DNA from: Bog-473 sp963706555
GTDB lineage: Bacteria > Actinomycetota > Acidimicrobiia > Acidimicrobiales > RAAP-2
Direction of reading: 5' to 3'
NCBI GenBank assembly: GCA_963706555.1
Contig: OY970164.1
Span: forward strand, 4,464,001-4,528,000
Length of the DNA stretch: 64,000 nucleotides
The notes beneath the pieces are model-generated. The model saw only the letters and a list, made by a program, of their open reading frames with translations, did not search any database and had not been told where the DNA came from. This document shows, one piece after another, positions 1-9,051 of the stretch; position 1 is the stretch's first letter, and each line of letters starts with the position of its first letter. Made by a program: the position numbers and the translations under genes.

Positions 1-117
1 ACGCCGGTCTACCTCTCGCAATACGGTCCGAACGCGGCGACGTGAGTGCGGGCAGGGCCGTGAAAGCGGCGCTTACCGTGGCGGCCACGTGATCGTCGTG
101 GGAGTGGTGCTCCTGCC
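1..117. other. left edge, no gene assigned
   Basis: These bases lie downstream of rsfS. A plus-strand frame is open from the first base and closes with TGA at 43-45, so it could be the last 14 codons of a gene that starts outside the window, but nothing in it is recognisable. No hairpin or RNA gene is evident. Confidence 0.3.
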
Positions 118-489
118 CTAACCGACGTGTTTGGCCACGGCGCGCCATTCGACGCGCGGGGCGCCGGACCAGAGATGCTCGAGGTCGTAGTAGTCCCGCG
201 TCTCTTGCAGGAAGACGTGCACGATGAAATCGCCATAGTCCATGAGGACCCATGTCGCATCTTGTAGGCCCTCAACGCGAACCGGTGCCTGTTGATGTGA
301 TTCTTTGACGCTCCGCTCGACCTCTTCGACCAACGTGCGCACATGCCGTGTATTCGCAGCACTGGTGATGACGAACGCGTCAACAACCCCGAAGAGCTCC
401 GTCATGGCCAACACCACTGTGTCCTGCCCGAGCTTTGCGTCGGCTGCTTCCGCTGCCGTGGCGGCGGCCGGTGGAAGGTGGACGTGCAC
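118..489 (-). CDS. rsfS: ribosomal silencing factor RsfS (Iojap family)
   Basis: RsfS binds ribosomal protein L14 on the large subunit and blocks subunit joining when nutrients are short. The translated segment contains the family core: a TVVLAMTELFGVVDAFVITSA stretch, then NTRHVRTLVEEVE, a WVLMDYGDFIVHVF strand pair and the closing YYDLEHLW motif. With the chosen GTG at 489 the product is about 123 aa, the usual family length. The frame is open further upstream, but that part overlaps the preceding small gene, and an in-frame TTG at 495 is also possible, so the start is uncertain. It follows nadD and a small membrane gene, matching the common nadD-rsfS pairing. Confidence 0.9.
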   Translation of the reverse strand: MHVHLPPAAATAAEAADAKLGQDTVVLAMTELFGVVDAFVITSAANTRHVRTLVEEVERSVKESHQQAPVRVEGLQDATWVLMDYGDFIVHVFLQETRDYYDLEHLWSGAPRVEWRAVAKHVG

Positions 490-503
490 GTCCAACCCTG
501 GGC

Positions 504-728
504 TCAATGGAGCACGTCCAGAATTCCCACTGTGAGACCGAAGAAGCAGACGAAGACAGCGATGCAGAACGCAGCCCACTTCCGCCGCGTCGCACGAGCA
601 AGCGCCTCCTCTGCTCGTCGCTCGGCCCTTCGTTTGGCGGCGGCGGGAGCGGTGGCCGAGGTGGGCGCGGGGCGCGTCACCGGAGGAGTCGGTGATGCCT
701 CGGTGATCTCGGCCGGCAGGGCGCTCAT
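504..728 (-). CDS. small single-pass membrane protein, unknown function
   Basis: This 74-residue product has a Pro/Thr/Ala-rich first third, a basic segment (KRRAERRAEEALARATRRK) and one hydrophobic helix at about residues 50-70, ending DVLH. The layout suggests an inner-membrane protein with a cytoplasmic basic N-terminus. Its ATG overlaps the nadD stop codon (ATGA), so it is probably translated by coupling, and rsfS begins a few bases after its stop. No family is recognised. The frame could be chance, but the exact overlap and the clean transmembrane helix argue for a real gene. Confidence 0.6.
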   Translation of the reverse strand: MSALPAEITEASPTPPVTRPAPTSATAPAAAKRRAERRAEEALARATRRKWAAFCIAVFVCFFGLTVGILDVLH

Positions 729-1408
729 CTGCCGACAGCGTACAGATTACGGCGGCGAATGCAATGCATCACTTCTGCGGGCACCACATCGTCGATCGGG
801 GCGCCCCGCTCCAGGAGGTCCCTCACCGCCGAGCTGGAGACCGCCACCATGGGTCCGTCGATCCACTTCACGCGCCAACCCGGCGGGGCGGGCGGCTTGT
901 CCTGCTCCGTCGACCCCTCACCGGTCGACTCGTCGGTCGACTCGCCCGTCGACGCCGAGGGTGGCCGCGACACGACGGCGAGGGTGACCAGCTGCTGCAG
1001 ATCCTCCGACCGCTCCCATGTGCCCAGGTCAGGGACAAGATCCGCCCCTACGACAAGGTAGATCTCGGGCGGGGCCTGGCCTGATTCAGCCGCGTCCGCC
1101 ATGAGGGTCTCTACCGTCGTAATGGTGTAACTGGGTCCGCCCCGGTCGATCTCCATCCGGCTGGCCTCGACCCCCGAAAGTGCCTCTGACAAGGCCTGGG
1201 CCATGGCGTAGCGGTCCTCGGCCGGCGTGATGGACCGGGTTGGCGACTTCTGCCAGGGGTCGTTCGCCACCACCAGGAGGAGGCGATCGAGGTCGAGGGC
1301 ATCCTGGACGGCACGCACGGCCGCGACGTGGCCGAAATGGGGCGGGTCGAATGTCCCGCCGAAGAGGCCGATCCTCTCGGACCGCTCCATTGGCCTAGCT
1401 GCCGACAA
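725..1408 (-). CDS. nadD: nicotinate-mononucleotide adenylyltransferase
   Basis: NadD transfers AMP from ATP to nicotinic acid mononucleotide, the penultimate step of NAD synthesis. The N-terminal nucleotide-binding motif GGTFDPPHFGH is complete, and the second family motif appears near the C-terminus as VSSSAVRDLL. The 227-aa product is slightly long because of a Ser/Thr/Glu-rich insert (about residues 150-175) ahead of the last domain. The ATG at 1408 gives this length; a second in-frame ATG at 1390 (MERSERIGLFGG) would fit the family equally well. It normally follows proA directly; here moxR, vwa, a phosphatase and two plus-strand genes lie between. Confidence 0.95.
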   Translation of the reverse strand: MSAARPMERSERIGLFGGTFDPPHFGHVAAVRAVQDALDLDRLLLVVANDPWQKSPTRSITPAEDRYAMAQALSEALSGVEASRMEIDRGGPSYTITTVETLMADAAESGQAPPEIYLVVGADLVPDLGTWERSEDLQQLVTLAVVSRPPSASTGESTDESTGEGSTEQDKPPAPPGWRVKWIDGPMVAVSSSAVRDLLERGAPIDDVVPAEVMHCIRRRNLYAVGR

Positions 1409-1418
1409 GCTCGAACAG

Positions 1419-1490
1419 GCAGCGGTCGGCGCAGCGGTCGGCGCAGCGGTCGGCGCAGCGGTCGGCGCAGCGGTCGGCGCAGCGGTCGGC
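1419..1490. repeat. 12-bp tandem repeat, six perfect copies
   Basis: The unit GCAGCGGTCGGC is repeated six times without mismatch, followed by a partial copy. The array fills most of the gap between the divergent nadD and aroG genes, starting 11 bp from the nadD start codon. Being a multiple of three it stays open in several frames, but no gene is assigned to it. Confidence 0.95.
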
Positions 1491-1591
1491 GCAGCCCAGA
1501 CCCTCTGCAGCCGGGGATGCAGCGCCGGGGCTCCGCACCGCAGATCGGGGGGCTGCCATGGACGGCGATCCTACGGCGTTAACCTTGTGCG

Positions 1592-2951
1592 ATGGCGAGC
1601 GATCCGAGCACCTCTTCGTGGACCGCCGCGTCATGGCGTCGGTTCCCGGCCGCACAACAGCCGGAGTGGCCTGACGCCGACGCGCTCAAGAAGGCCGAAG
1701 CACAGCTCTCCACACTTCCGCCACTCGTTTTCGCCGGTGAGGCCCGGCGCTTGACGACTCAGTTGGCCGACGTTGCGCACGGCCGGGCGTTCCTCCTCCA
1801 GGCCGGTGACTGCGCGGAGTCGTTCGCCGACTTCTCGGCCGATTCGATCCGCGACAAGTTGAAGATCATCTTGCAGATGGCGGTGGCACTCACCTACGCC
1901 GCCGGCGTGCCGGTGGTCAAGGTCGGACGCATCGCGGGCCAGTTCGCCAAGCCGCGTTCGTCGCCCACCGAGCGCATCGGCGACACCGAGCTCGACTCGT
2001 TCCGTGGGCACATGGTGAACGACGAGTCGTTCGACGAAGAGGCGAGGCGTCCCGATCCGGCGCGTCTCGTGGCGGCCTACCAGCAGTCCGCCTCCACGCT
2101 CAACCTCCTCCGGGCCTTCACCAAGGGTGGCTTCGCCGACCTGTCCCAAGTCCACTTGTGGAACCAGCAATTCGTCGCGCTCCTCTGCCGAGGGGCTGCG
2201 CTACGAGCGTGTGGCATCGGAAATCGACCGGGCCCTTCGCTTCATGGCGGCATGCGGCATCGACCTGGGCGCCGAAGTCGGGTTGCACCAGGTGGACTTC
2301 TGGACGAGCCACGAAGCGCTGATCCTCCCCTACGAGGAATGCCTGACCCGGATGGACTCGCTGAGCGGCGACTGGTTCGACTGCTCGGCCCACATGGTCT
2401 GGGTCGGCGATCGCACCCGCCAACTCGACGGCGCCCATCTCGAGTTCCTCTCGGGCGTGCAGAACCCGGTCGGTTGCAAAATCGGCCCCACCTCCTCGCC
2501 CGAGAACACCGTGGCCCTGTGCGACCGCCTGAACCCCGAGCGCACCCCGGGTCGCCTCACCTTGATCACCCGATTCGGCGCCGACAAGATCGAAGAGCAC
2601 CTCCCATCGCTGATCCGGGCCGTCACCGACGCCGGCCATCCGGTCGTGTGGGTCTGCGACCCGATGCACGGCAATACGTTCACCAGCGAAGGCGGTCGCA
2701 AGACCCGTCGTTTCGACGACATCCTCTCCGAGCTGCGCTCCTTCTTCACGGTGCATCGTGCCGCGGGAAGCTGGCCCGGTGGCGTCCATGTCGAGCTCAC
2801 CGGCGACGACGTGACCGAGTGTCTCGGTGGGGCCGAGGAGATCTTCGAGGGCGACCTCGGGGCTCGGTACACCACCACCTGCGACCCACGGCTCAATGCC
2901 CGGCAGTCCCTCGACCTCGCATTCCGCGTTGCGGAATTCCTTCGGACCTGA
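1592..2951 (+). CDS. aroG: class II DAHP synthase, interrupted by a +1 frameshift
   Basis: This enzyme condenses phosphoenolpyruvate and erythrose 4-phosphate, the first step of aromatic amino acid synthesis. The first part (LLQAGDCAESFADF, VVKVGRIAGQFAKPRS, LWNQQFVA) and the second part (AEGLRYERVASEIDRALRFM, GCKIGPTSSP, VWVCDPMHGNTF, GGVHVELTGDDVTECLGG) are both classic class II sequence but lie in different frames. Dropping one base at about 2177-2183 joins them into a 452-aa protein of normal length. The metal and PEP-binding residues seen in the family are all present. The gene is normally essential in prototrophs, so a sequencing indel is more likely than decay. Its TGA overlaps the next ATG by one base. 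Confidence 0.93.
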
Positions 2952-4559
2952 TGCTTCTGCACAACGCCCGGCGCCTTGCACTCCTTGCCTTCGCAGCACT
3001 GACGATGGCCGCGCCCTCCGCCTTGCTCGCAACCGGCACCGCTTCCGCTGACACGTCGACGGGCGCTCCCGCCAGCACGACGACCAGCACGCCGGTGAAT
3101 GCTGCGACGAGCACCCCCGGGGCGAATGCCACCACATCGGTGGCGGCGTACTGGTTGGCGTCCGCCAACGGGGGCGTCTTCAGTTTCGGCGGCGCCCCGT
3201 TCTACGGCTCGGCGGGCAACCTCGTCCTGCAGAAGCCCATCGTCGGCATGGCGGCGACGCCCGATGACGCCGGCTACTGGCTGGTGGCGTCCGACGGCGG
3301 GGTCTTCAGTTTCGGCGACGCCAACTTCTTCGGCTCGACCGGTGCGATAAGGCTCAACAAGCCGATCGTCGGGATGACACCGACTCCCGACGGGGGCGGC
3401 TATTGGCTCGTGGCATCCGACGGCGGGGTCTTCACGTTCGGCGACGCCGCGTTCTACGGGTCGACCGGGGCCATCAGGCTCAACCAGCCGATCGTCGGCA
3501 TGGCCTCGACGCCCGACGGTCACGGCTACTGGTTGGTCGCCTCCGACGGCGGGATCTTCACCTTCGGTGACGCCGCCTTCTACGGCTCGACCGGTGCCAT
3601 CAGTCTCAACAAGCCGATCATCAGCATGATCGCCAGCCCCAAGGGCACCGGCTACGTCCTCGTGGCATCCGACGGCGGTACCTTCACCTTCGGATCCGCA
3701 CCGTTCTTCGGGTCACTCGGAGGGGTTCCACTCGAGCGCGCCTATTTCCGCCGCGGCGACGACGCCGGGGGATACCGGCTACTGGTTCAGTGACGTCAAG
3801 GGTGTGGTCTCCGCCTTCGGGCAGGCGAGCTACTACGGCTCGGCCCCGGCGCAGATCGGCTCGCCCATCGTGGGCATGGTCCACGCCATCGGCAACGGCA
3901 CCTTCGTCGGCACCGCCTACCCATCGGGCTCATTCGGCTACGACGTGAGCAAGTTCAACATGAACTCGCCGACCTGCACCACGGGCCTCCCTCCCGGGGA
4001 CCACACCATCAGCATCGTCGAGGTCGACGGTTCAGCGGGCGCCTTCCCCAATCCGTGCCTGGGCGCCGAAGCGAGGTGGGCCGGGGCCGGACTCAACCTC
4101 TACACCTTCCTTACCAACGCCGGGCTGTGCTCAACCGCGATCACGTGTTTTCAACAGGGTGAAGCAGCCGGCATCCAAGCATTCCACGACGCACAGGCGG
4201 CAGGGGTCAACACCAACGTGGCCTGGTGGATCGACGTGGAGGGAGCCGGACAGTACTGGTCGGCGTCGACCGCCAACAACGCCCAGACCGTGGCGGGCGC
4301 CATCGCTGCCCTCCACAACACCGAGGGGATCCCGGACGTCGGCGTCTACGCCAGTCCCGGCACCTGGAATTCCATCGTCGGCAACTACCAGCCCGCGGTC
4401 CCCTACTGGATGGCCAATTGGCTCACTCCGCCCAGCGGTCCCGGGACCTGCGCCACCGTTCCGAGCTGGCGGGCAAAGGAGCTCCTGCCCACCGGCCCGG
4501 TCCAGATCGTCCAGTACAGCAACAACATCAACGGGGCCGACGGGGACTACGCCTGTTGA
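2951..4559 (+). CDS. secreted GH25-like protein with six GYWLVA repeats, frameshifted
   Basis: The product begins with a signal peptide (RRLALLAFAALTMAAPSALLA, about residues 5-35). Six copies of a roughly 42-residue repeat follow (core GYWLVASDGGxFxFGDAxFYGSTGAI...PIVGM). The C-terminal domain of about 200 residues has GH25 lysozyme-type landmarks: GYDVSKF, WWIDVEG, DVGVYASPGTWN, YWMANW and VQYSNNINGADGDY. The family cleaves peptidoglycan; activity here is inferred. Repeat 5 changes frame at about 3730-3737; removing one base (for example the G in CTCGAGC) restores a 535-aa protein. The start overlaps the aroG stop as TGATG. The repeat family recurs at 35-38 kb and 62-64 kb. Confidence 0.8.
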
Positions 4560-4575
4560 TCAGCGCCTGCTGATC
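4558..4575. terminator. hairpin between convergent genes
   Basis: GATCAGC and GCTGATC form a 7-bp stem with a 4-base loop, overlapping the stop codon of the GH25-like gene and ending three bases before the stop of the opposing phosphatase gene. There is no T-tract; a bidirectional role is inferred from position. Confidence 0.5.
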
Positions 4576-4578
4576 TGA

Positions 4579-5307
4579 TCAGAGAACAGGTATTCCGCAG
4601 GCGTCGTTGAAGCGCAGGAGGATCCAGCGCTCTTGTGAGGGCGCCCACTCCCACTCGGTCAACGAGGCGTGCACAATGCGGGTCCATCCCCTCCGGGAGG
4701 CGGCCGGGGGGATCTCCAGGTTGGCGATCATCGTGGCCTCGATCACGCCGGCGTGCACCGCGGCCACCACCTGTTCGCCCGGGTGGCGTTCGGCCAGGGC
4801 GCGTACCGCGGCAGAGGCGCGGGCCACGAAACCGGACCAGCTCTCCCCCCCGGGTGCCATCAACGCGTCGGGGTGGGCATCCCACTCGGGCACCCCGAAG
4901 CGGTCGACCACCTCATCCCAGCGCAGTCCGTCCGCCTCGCCCGGAAAGAGCTCGCTCAACTGGCGCTCCTGCACGATCTGGAGGTCGCCCTTGCCGACGA
5001 CCGGCTGGAGCAGCCCTGCGGTCTCGACGGCACGGGGCAAGGTCGAGGCGTAGAGCGCGGTCGCCCCTTCGAGCTCGCCCGTGCGCGAGAGCCGCTCCGC
5101 CAGGGCCATCACCTGGCGCCGTCCGAGTCCGGTGAGGCCGGTGCAGCCCCTCTGGCCGCCGACGATGCCGTTGATGTTGCAGACCGCTTCGCCGTGGCGG
5201 ACGAGCACGACGCGGGTGCTGCCGTCCGTCGGTTCGAAGACCCGGCGCACACCGCTGGGCACGCCGAACGAGGTGCGGAGCGCTTCGGCCTCGTCCGGTT
5301 CGCTCAC
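4579..5307 (-). CDS. histidine phosphatase family protein
   Basis: The phosphoglycerate-mutase-like signature VLVRHGEAVCNINGIVGG lies near residue 35 and carries the nucleophilic His. The second catalytic His appears in VVAAVHAGVIEATM, and the acid residue in LSELFPGEADGLRW. The product is 242 aa from a GTG at 5307 whose GTGA overlaps the stop of the vwa gene. An upstream ATG at 5352 is in frame but lies inside vwa. The substrate cannot be told from sequence; relatives act on sugar phosphates or phosphoproteins. Coupling to the MoxR/VWA pair suggests a shared transcript. Confidence 0.85.
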   Translation of the reverse strand: MSEPDEAEALRTSFGVPSGVRRVFEPTDGSTRVVLVRHGEAVCNINGIVGGQRGCTGLTGLGRRQVMALAERLSRTGELEGATALYASTLPRAVETAGLLQPVVGKGDLQIVQERQLSELFPGEADGLRWDEVVDRFGVPEWDAHPDALMAPGGESWSGFVARASAAVRALAERHPGEQVVAAVHAGVIEATMIANLEIPPAASRRGWTRIVHASLTEWEWAPSQERWILLRFNDACGIPVL

Positions 5308-6755
5308 GCCAGGTTGCCGACGAAATGCTCCAGCTGGCGCAGCGTCCGGCACTCGACCACCTCGTCGCAGTGCGCCGCGTACTCCCCCACGATGGAATCG
5401 CCCGAGCCCCAGTAGTCACGCGGTTCGGGATTGAGCCAGTACACATGGCGGGCCCGGCGCTGCAGGTCCTCGACGACCCACGACTGCGAGGCGTGATAGT
5501 TGTTGCGCGCGTCCCCCAGCAGCAGCACGCTCGAACGGGACGTCACCTGATCGCCCCAGCGCCGGTGGAACTCGCTCAGCGCGTGCCCGTAGTCCGAGTG
5601 GCCGTCGACCCAGATGACGTCCGCCTCCTGGTTGATGCGCGCCACCGCTTCGGCCGGGTCGATTACGCCCTCGAAGAAACGCGTCACTTCGTCGATGCCG
5701 TCGACGAAGACGAAGCTGCGCACCTTGGAGAACTGGGCGCTGATGGCATAGACCAGGTGCAGGGTGAAGCGGGCGAACGACGCCACCGAGCCCGAGATGT
5801 CGGCGATGACGAAGATCTCGGGCTTGCTCGGGCGCGGGTGGCGGAACCGGGGCTCGATCGGCACCCCGCCCGTCGACAGCGAGCGGCGGACCGTGGCCCG
5901 GAAGTCGAGCGGTCCCTTGTGGCCGTGCCGGCGCTTGCGGGCCAACCGCACGGCCAACTTCCGCGACAGCGGCTGCAGCACACGCTGGAGCACCGCCAGC
6001 TCCTCGCGCGTCGCGTGCATCACGTCGATGTCCTCGGGCAGCGGCTTGCGCACCGAGCGGGCCAGGGCTTCGGCGCCCCGGTCCTCGACCAGCCGGCGCC
6101 TGATCTCGGTCTCGACCGCACGCCGGAACCGCTCGATGCGGGCCCGGTACTCGTCGCCGGCCAGGCGCTCCTCGAGGTCGGTCAGCGCGCCTCCCGCCGC
6201 TCCGGCCTGGGCCTGGGCCATCAGTCGCTGCAGGACCCCGTCGAGGTCGAGGTTCCGCAAGGTCCGGTAGAGGTAGTACGTCCCGCCGACCGGGCGTCCC
6301 GGCTCCATGCCGGCGTAGCGGTCGACGGCGCCGCGAGCGACGGCGTTCATGAGGCCGTGGTCGGAGGAGAGGAGGGACTTGAAGAGCATTTCGGCCAGCT
6401 CTTCGGGCGTCATGCCGTCGCCGCCCCCCGAGCCCTTGCCCCGTCCCCGCTGGCCGCCCTCGCCCACGCCGGTGGCATCGGCGTTCTCCCCCAGCTCGTC
6501 GCCGCCGTCACCTCCGTCGCCATCGATGCCGTGCCCCCGCGAACGCACCGCGAAGAAGACCTCGAAAGCGGTCTCGAAGGCATGCCAGTGCGACGAGGAC
6601 TTCACCAGCGTGGCCGCCAGGGCGTACTTCAACCCCTCCCGGTCCTCGAGGGGGATGTGGTGCACGGCCTCGGCCGCATCGAGGTGCTCGGTCAACGACA
6701 CCGGGAGGCCGGCCTTGCGGAGCTCGGTGACGAAACCCGAGAGAAGATCGAGCAT
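5304..6755 (-). CDS. VWA domain protein, CoxE-like
   Basis: The 483-aa product starts LDLLSGFVTELRKAGLPVSLTEHLDA and carries a Gly/Asp-rich linker at about residues 90-125. The C-terminal half is a von Willebrand A domain of the CoxE type: its metal-binding DxSxS is DISGS in EIFVIADISGSVASFARF, followed by the late motif LLLGDARNNYHA. Such proteins work with MoxR ATPases as metal-insertion or enzyme-maturation chaperones, as for CO dehydrogenase. The ATG at 6755 overlaps the moxR stop (ATGA) and the stop overlaps the phosphatase start. No obvious client enzyme lies next to it. Confidence 0.88.
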   Translation of the reverse strand: MLDLLSGFVTELRKAGLPVSLTEHLDAAEAVHHIPLEDREGLKYALAATLVKSSSHWHAFETAFEVFFAVRSRGHGIDGDGGDGGDELGENADATGVGEGGQRGRGKGSGGGDGMTPEELAEMLFKSLLSSDHGLMNAVARGAVDRYAGMEPGRPVGGTYYLYRTLRNLDLDGVLQRLMAQAQAGAAGGALTDLEERLAGDEYRARIERFRRAVETEIRRRLVEDRGAEALARSVRKPLPEDIDVMHATREELAVLQRVLQPLSRKLAVRLARKRRHGHKGPLDFRATVRRSLSTGGVPIEPRFRHPRPSKPEIFVIADISGSVASFARFTLHLVYAISAQFSKVRSFVFVDGIDEVTRFFEGVIDPAEAVARINQEADVIWVDGHSDYGHALSEFHRRWGDQVTSRSSVLLLGDARNNYHASQSWVVEDLQRRARHVYWLNPEPRDYWGSGDSIVGEYAAHCDEVVECRTLRQLEHFVGNLA

Positions 6756-7765
6756 CAGCTCACCGAGAGCAGTTCCTTGGCAGCCCGATCGATGTCGGTC
6801 TGGTACTTCAACAAGATGTGCAGCGTGTCCCGGGCCCCAGCGGCGTCGATGGTCTCGGTGCCGAGGATGACCAGGGTGCGCGCCCAATCAAGGGTCTCGG
6901 AGACCGACGGGGCCTTGCGGAGCTCCAAGGTGCGCAAGGAACGCACGATGCGCGCCACCTGGTCCGCCAGCTCCTCGGTGATGCCCGGCACCCGTGAGCG
7001 CACGATCGCCCGTTCACGGTCGAGGTCGGGGTAGTCGATGTGCAGGTAGAGGCAGCGGCGCTTGAGCGCCTCGGAGAGCTCCCGGGTGTTGTTGGAGGTC
7101 AGGAAGACCATGGGCAGGCGGGTCGCCCGCACCGTTCCGAGCTCGGGGATGGAGACCTGGTACTCGCTCAGGATCTCGAGCAGCAGCGCCTCGGTCTCGA
7201 GCTCGACCCGGTCCACCTCGTCGACCAGCAGGACCACCGGATCGGTGGAGCGGATCGCTTCGAGCAGCGGGCGGGCCAGCAGGAACTCCTCGGAGAAGAT
7301 GTCCTCTTCGAGCTCCTTCCACGACGGGTGGTGGCGGCCGCTCTCGCTGTCGGCGGCGTTGGCCGCCGCGGCAGCGCCCGAGCCGCCGCTCTCGATCTCG
7401 CCGGGACCGCCCGCCTGAATGCGCAACAGCTGCTTGCGGTAGTTCCATTCGTAGAGGGCCTTGGACTCATCGAGCCCCTCGTAACACTGGAGGCGAATGA
7501 GCCGCGCCCCGGTGAGCTCGGCCACCGACTTGGCCAGCTGCGTCTTGCCCGTCCCGGCCGGTCCTTCGACGAGCACCGGCTTGGCCAGGCGGTCGGCCAG
7601 ATAGACCACGCCGCTGATGGACTCGTCCGCGAGATAGCCCACATCGTGCAGCCCGCTCCGCACCCCGTCGAGAGAGTCGAACCGGGGCGGGCCGACGTCG
7701 GGCAGGCCGAGTTTGGCCGCCGTTCTCGCCACATTGTTGGCCACGTTGTCCGCCGCTGCGCTCAC
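6755..7765 (-). CDS. MoxR-type AAA+ ATPase
   Basis: This AAA+ chaperone has Walker A GPAGTGKT, Walker B VVLLVDEVDR, sensor 1 FLTSNN and the MoxR segment LQCYEGLDESKALYEWNY. An Ala/Gly/Ser-rich insert (about residues 120-140) interrupts the domain. The GTG at 7765 gives 336 aa and overlaps the proA stop as GTGA; a longer reading from an ATG at 7798 would run into proA. It forms the standard MoxR-VWA pair with the next gene. The ATPase is expected to remodel a client protein bound through the VWA partner; the client is unknown. Confidence 0.9.
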   Translation of the reverse strand: MSAAADNVANNVARTAAKLGLPDVGPPRFDSLDGVRSGLHDVGYLADESISGVVYLADRLAKPVLVEGPAGTGKTQLAKSVAELTGARLIRLQCYEGLDESKALYEWNYRKQLLRIQAGGPGEIESGGSGAAAAANAADSESGRHHPSWKELEEDIFSEEFLLARPLLEAIRSTDPVVLLVDEVDRVELETEALLLEILSEYQVSIPELGTVRATRLPMVFLTSNNTRELSEALKRRCLYLHIDYPDLDRERAIVRSRVPGITEELADQVARIVRSLRTLELRKAPSVSETLDWARTLVILGTETIDAAGARDTLHILLKYQTDIDRAAKELLSVS

Positions 7766-9047
7766 TGCCGCACCTGCCCGTCTCCTCGTACCACCCATTT
7801 CACGCTGGTCAACTCCCGTACTCCCATCGGTCCTCGTGCATGCAGCTTTTGCGTTGAAATTCCCACTTCTGCTCCCAAACCCAACTCCTCGCCATCGATG
7901 AAGCGGGTGGACGCATTCACCAGCACCGCCGCCGCATCCACCTCGGCGACGAACCGGTCGGCCGCCCCGAGGTCACCGGTCACGATCGCCTCGGAATGGC
8001 CCGAGCTGAAGCGGGTGATGTGCTCGATCGCCCCGTCGAGATCGTCGACGACGCCAACGGCCACGATCGGCCCCAGGAACTCGGTGGCGAAGTCGGTGTC
8101 GTCAGCCGGCTTGATCCCGGCCGCCCCGGCCGCCCCGGCCGCCCCGGTCGCCCCGAGAACGGCCCGCACCCGCTCGTCCCCCCGTAATTCGACCCCCGCG
8201 CCAGTCAGGGCCGAGGCCATCGGGGGCAGGAACGCCTCCGCCACACCAGCGTGCACCAAGATCGTCTCCGCCGCATTGCACACACCGAAGCGGTGTGTCT
8301 TGGCGTTCACGACGATGTCCAGCGCCATCGACAGATCGGCCGCCGCGTCCACGTACACGTGGCAGTTGCCGTCGCCGTCGAGCACGTAGGGCACCGTGGC
8401 GTTCTCGAGCAGGGAGGCGATGAGTGCCGGACCGCCCCGCGGGATGAGGCAGTCGACGAGCCCGCGCAGCCGCATGAAGGCGACCGCCGTCTCGTGCGAC
8501 GTGTCCTCCACCAGGGCCACGGAGTCCTCGGGGAGCCCGGCCTTGCTGGCCGCCCGCCGCAGGATCGAGACGATGGCCCGGTTCGAGTCGAGGGCGGAGG
8601 CCGACCCCCGCAGGAAGGCGGCGTTCCCCGCCTTCAGGCACAGCCCGGCGGCGTCACTGGTCACGTTGGGGCGATTCTCGTAAATGACGCCGATCACGCC
8701 GAGCGGCACCCGCACCCGGGAGACCCGCAGGCCGTTGGGCCGCACCCAGCCCTCGAGCACCTCACCGACGGGGTCGGCCAACGAGGCCACGCCGCGCAAG
8801 CCGGCCGCCATGGCCCGGACCCGGGCTTCGGTCAGCCGCAATCGATCCTGGGCCGACGCCGCCATCCCGGCGGACTCCACGCGGGCGAGGTCGCCCCGGT
8901 TGGCCTCCAGCAGAGCCGCCCACTCCTGATCGAGCAGGTCCGCCGCCATGCGCAGGGCGTCGTCGCGTACCGGACCGGGGCGCGGGTGACCGAGCGGGAC
9001 GCCGCCTGGACGCGGCGCGCCAAGTCCTCCAATCCCGGCGTGGTCAC
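7762..9047 (-). CDS. proA: gamma-glutamyl phosphate reductase, frameshifted near N-terminus
   Basis: ProA reduces glutamyl-5-phosphate to the semialdehyde in proline synthesis. Family marks are VPLGVIGVIYENRPNVT, GNAAFLRGS, LIPRGGPALI, HRFGVCNAAETILVH with the catalytic Cys, and VNASTRFIDGEELGLGAEVGISTQKLHARGPMG. The first 30 residues (VTTPGLEDLARRVQAASRSV) lie in another frame; adding one base in the GGGG run at 8977-8980 joins them to DDALRMAADLL and gives about 428 aa. A GATGAAGAAGAAG insert (near 8110-8150) is encoded by the GGGGCGGCC repeat. The GTG start lies four bases after the proB stop. Confidence 0.93.
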
Positions 9048-9051
9048 CGAA

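Noticed and set aside
1419..1490. CRISPR array
   Set aside because: The repeats are 12 bp and contiguous, with no spacers and no cas genes. No other CRISPR-like array was seen in the window.
2170..2190. Programmed ribosomal frameshifting in aroG
   Set aside because: No slippery heptamer or downstream pseudoknot is evident, and class II DAHP synthases are not known to use frameshifting.
1592..3793. A 733-residue fusion of DAHP synthase with the repeat protein
   Set aside because: The middle third is nonsense sequence in the wrong frame. The fusion only arises because the aroG frameshift lets that frame run into the next gene.
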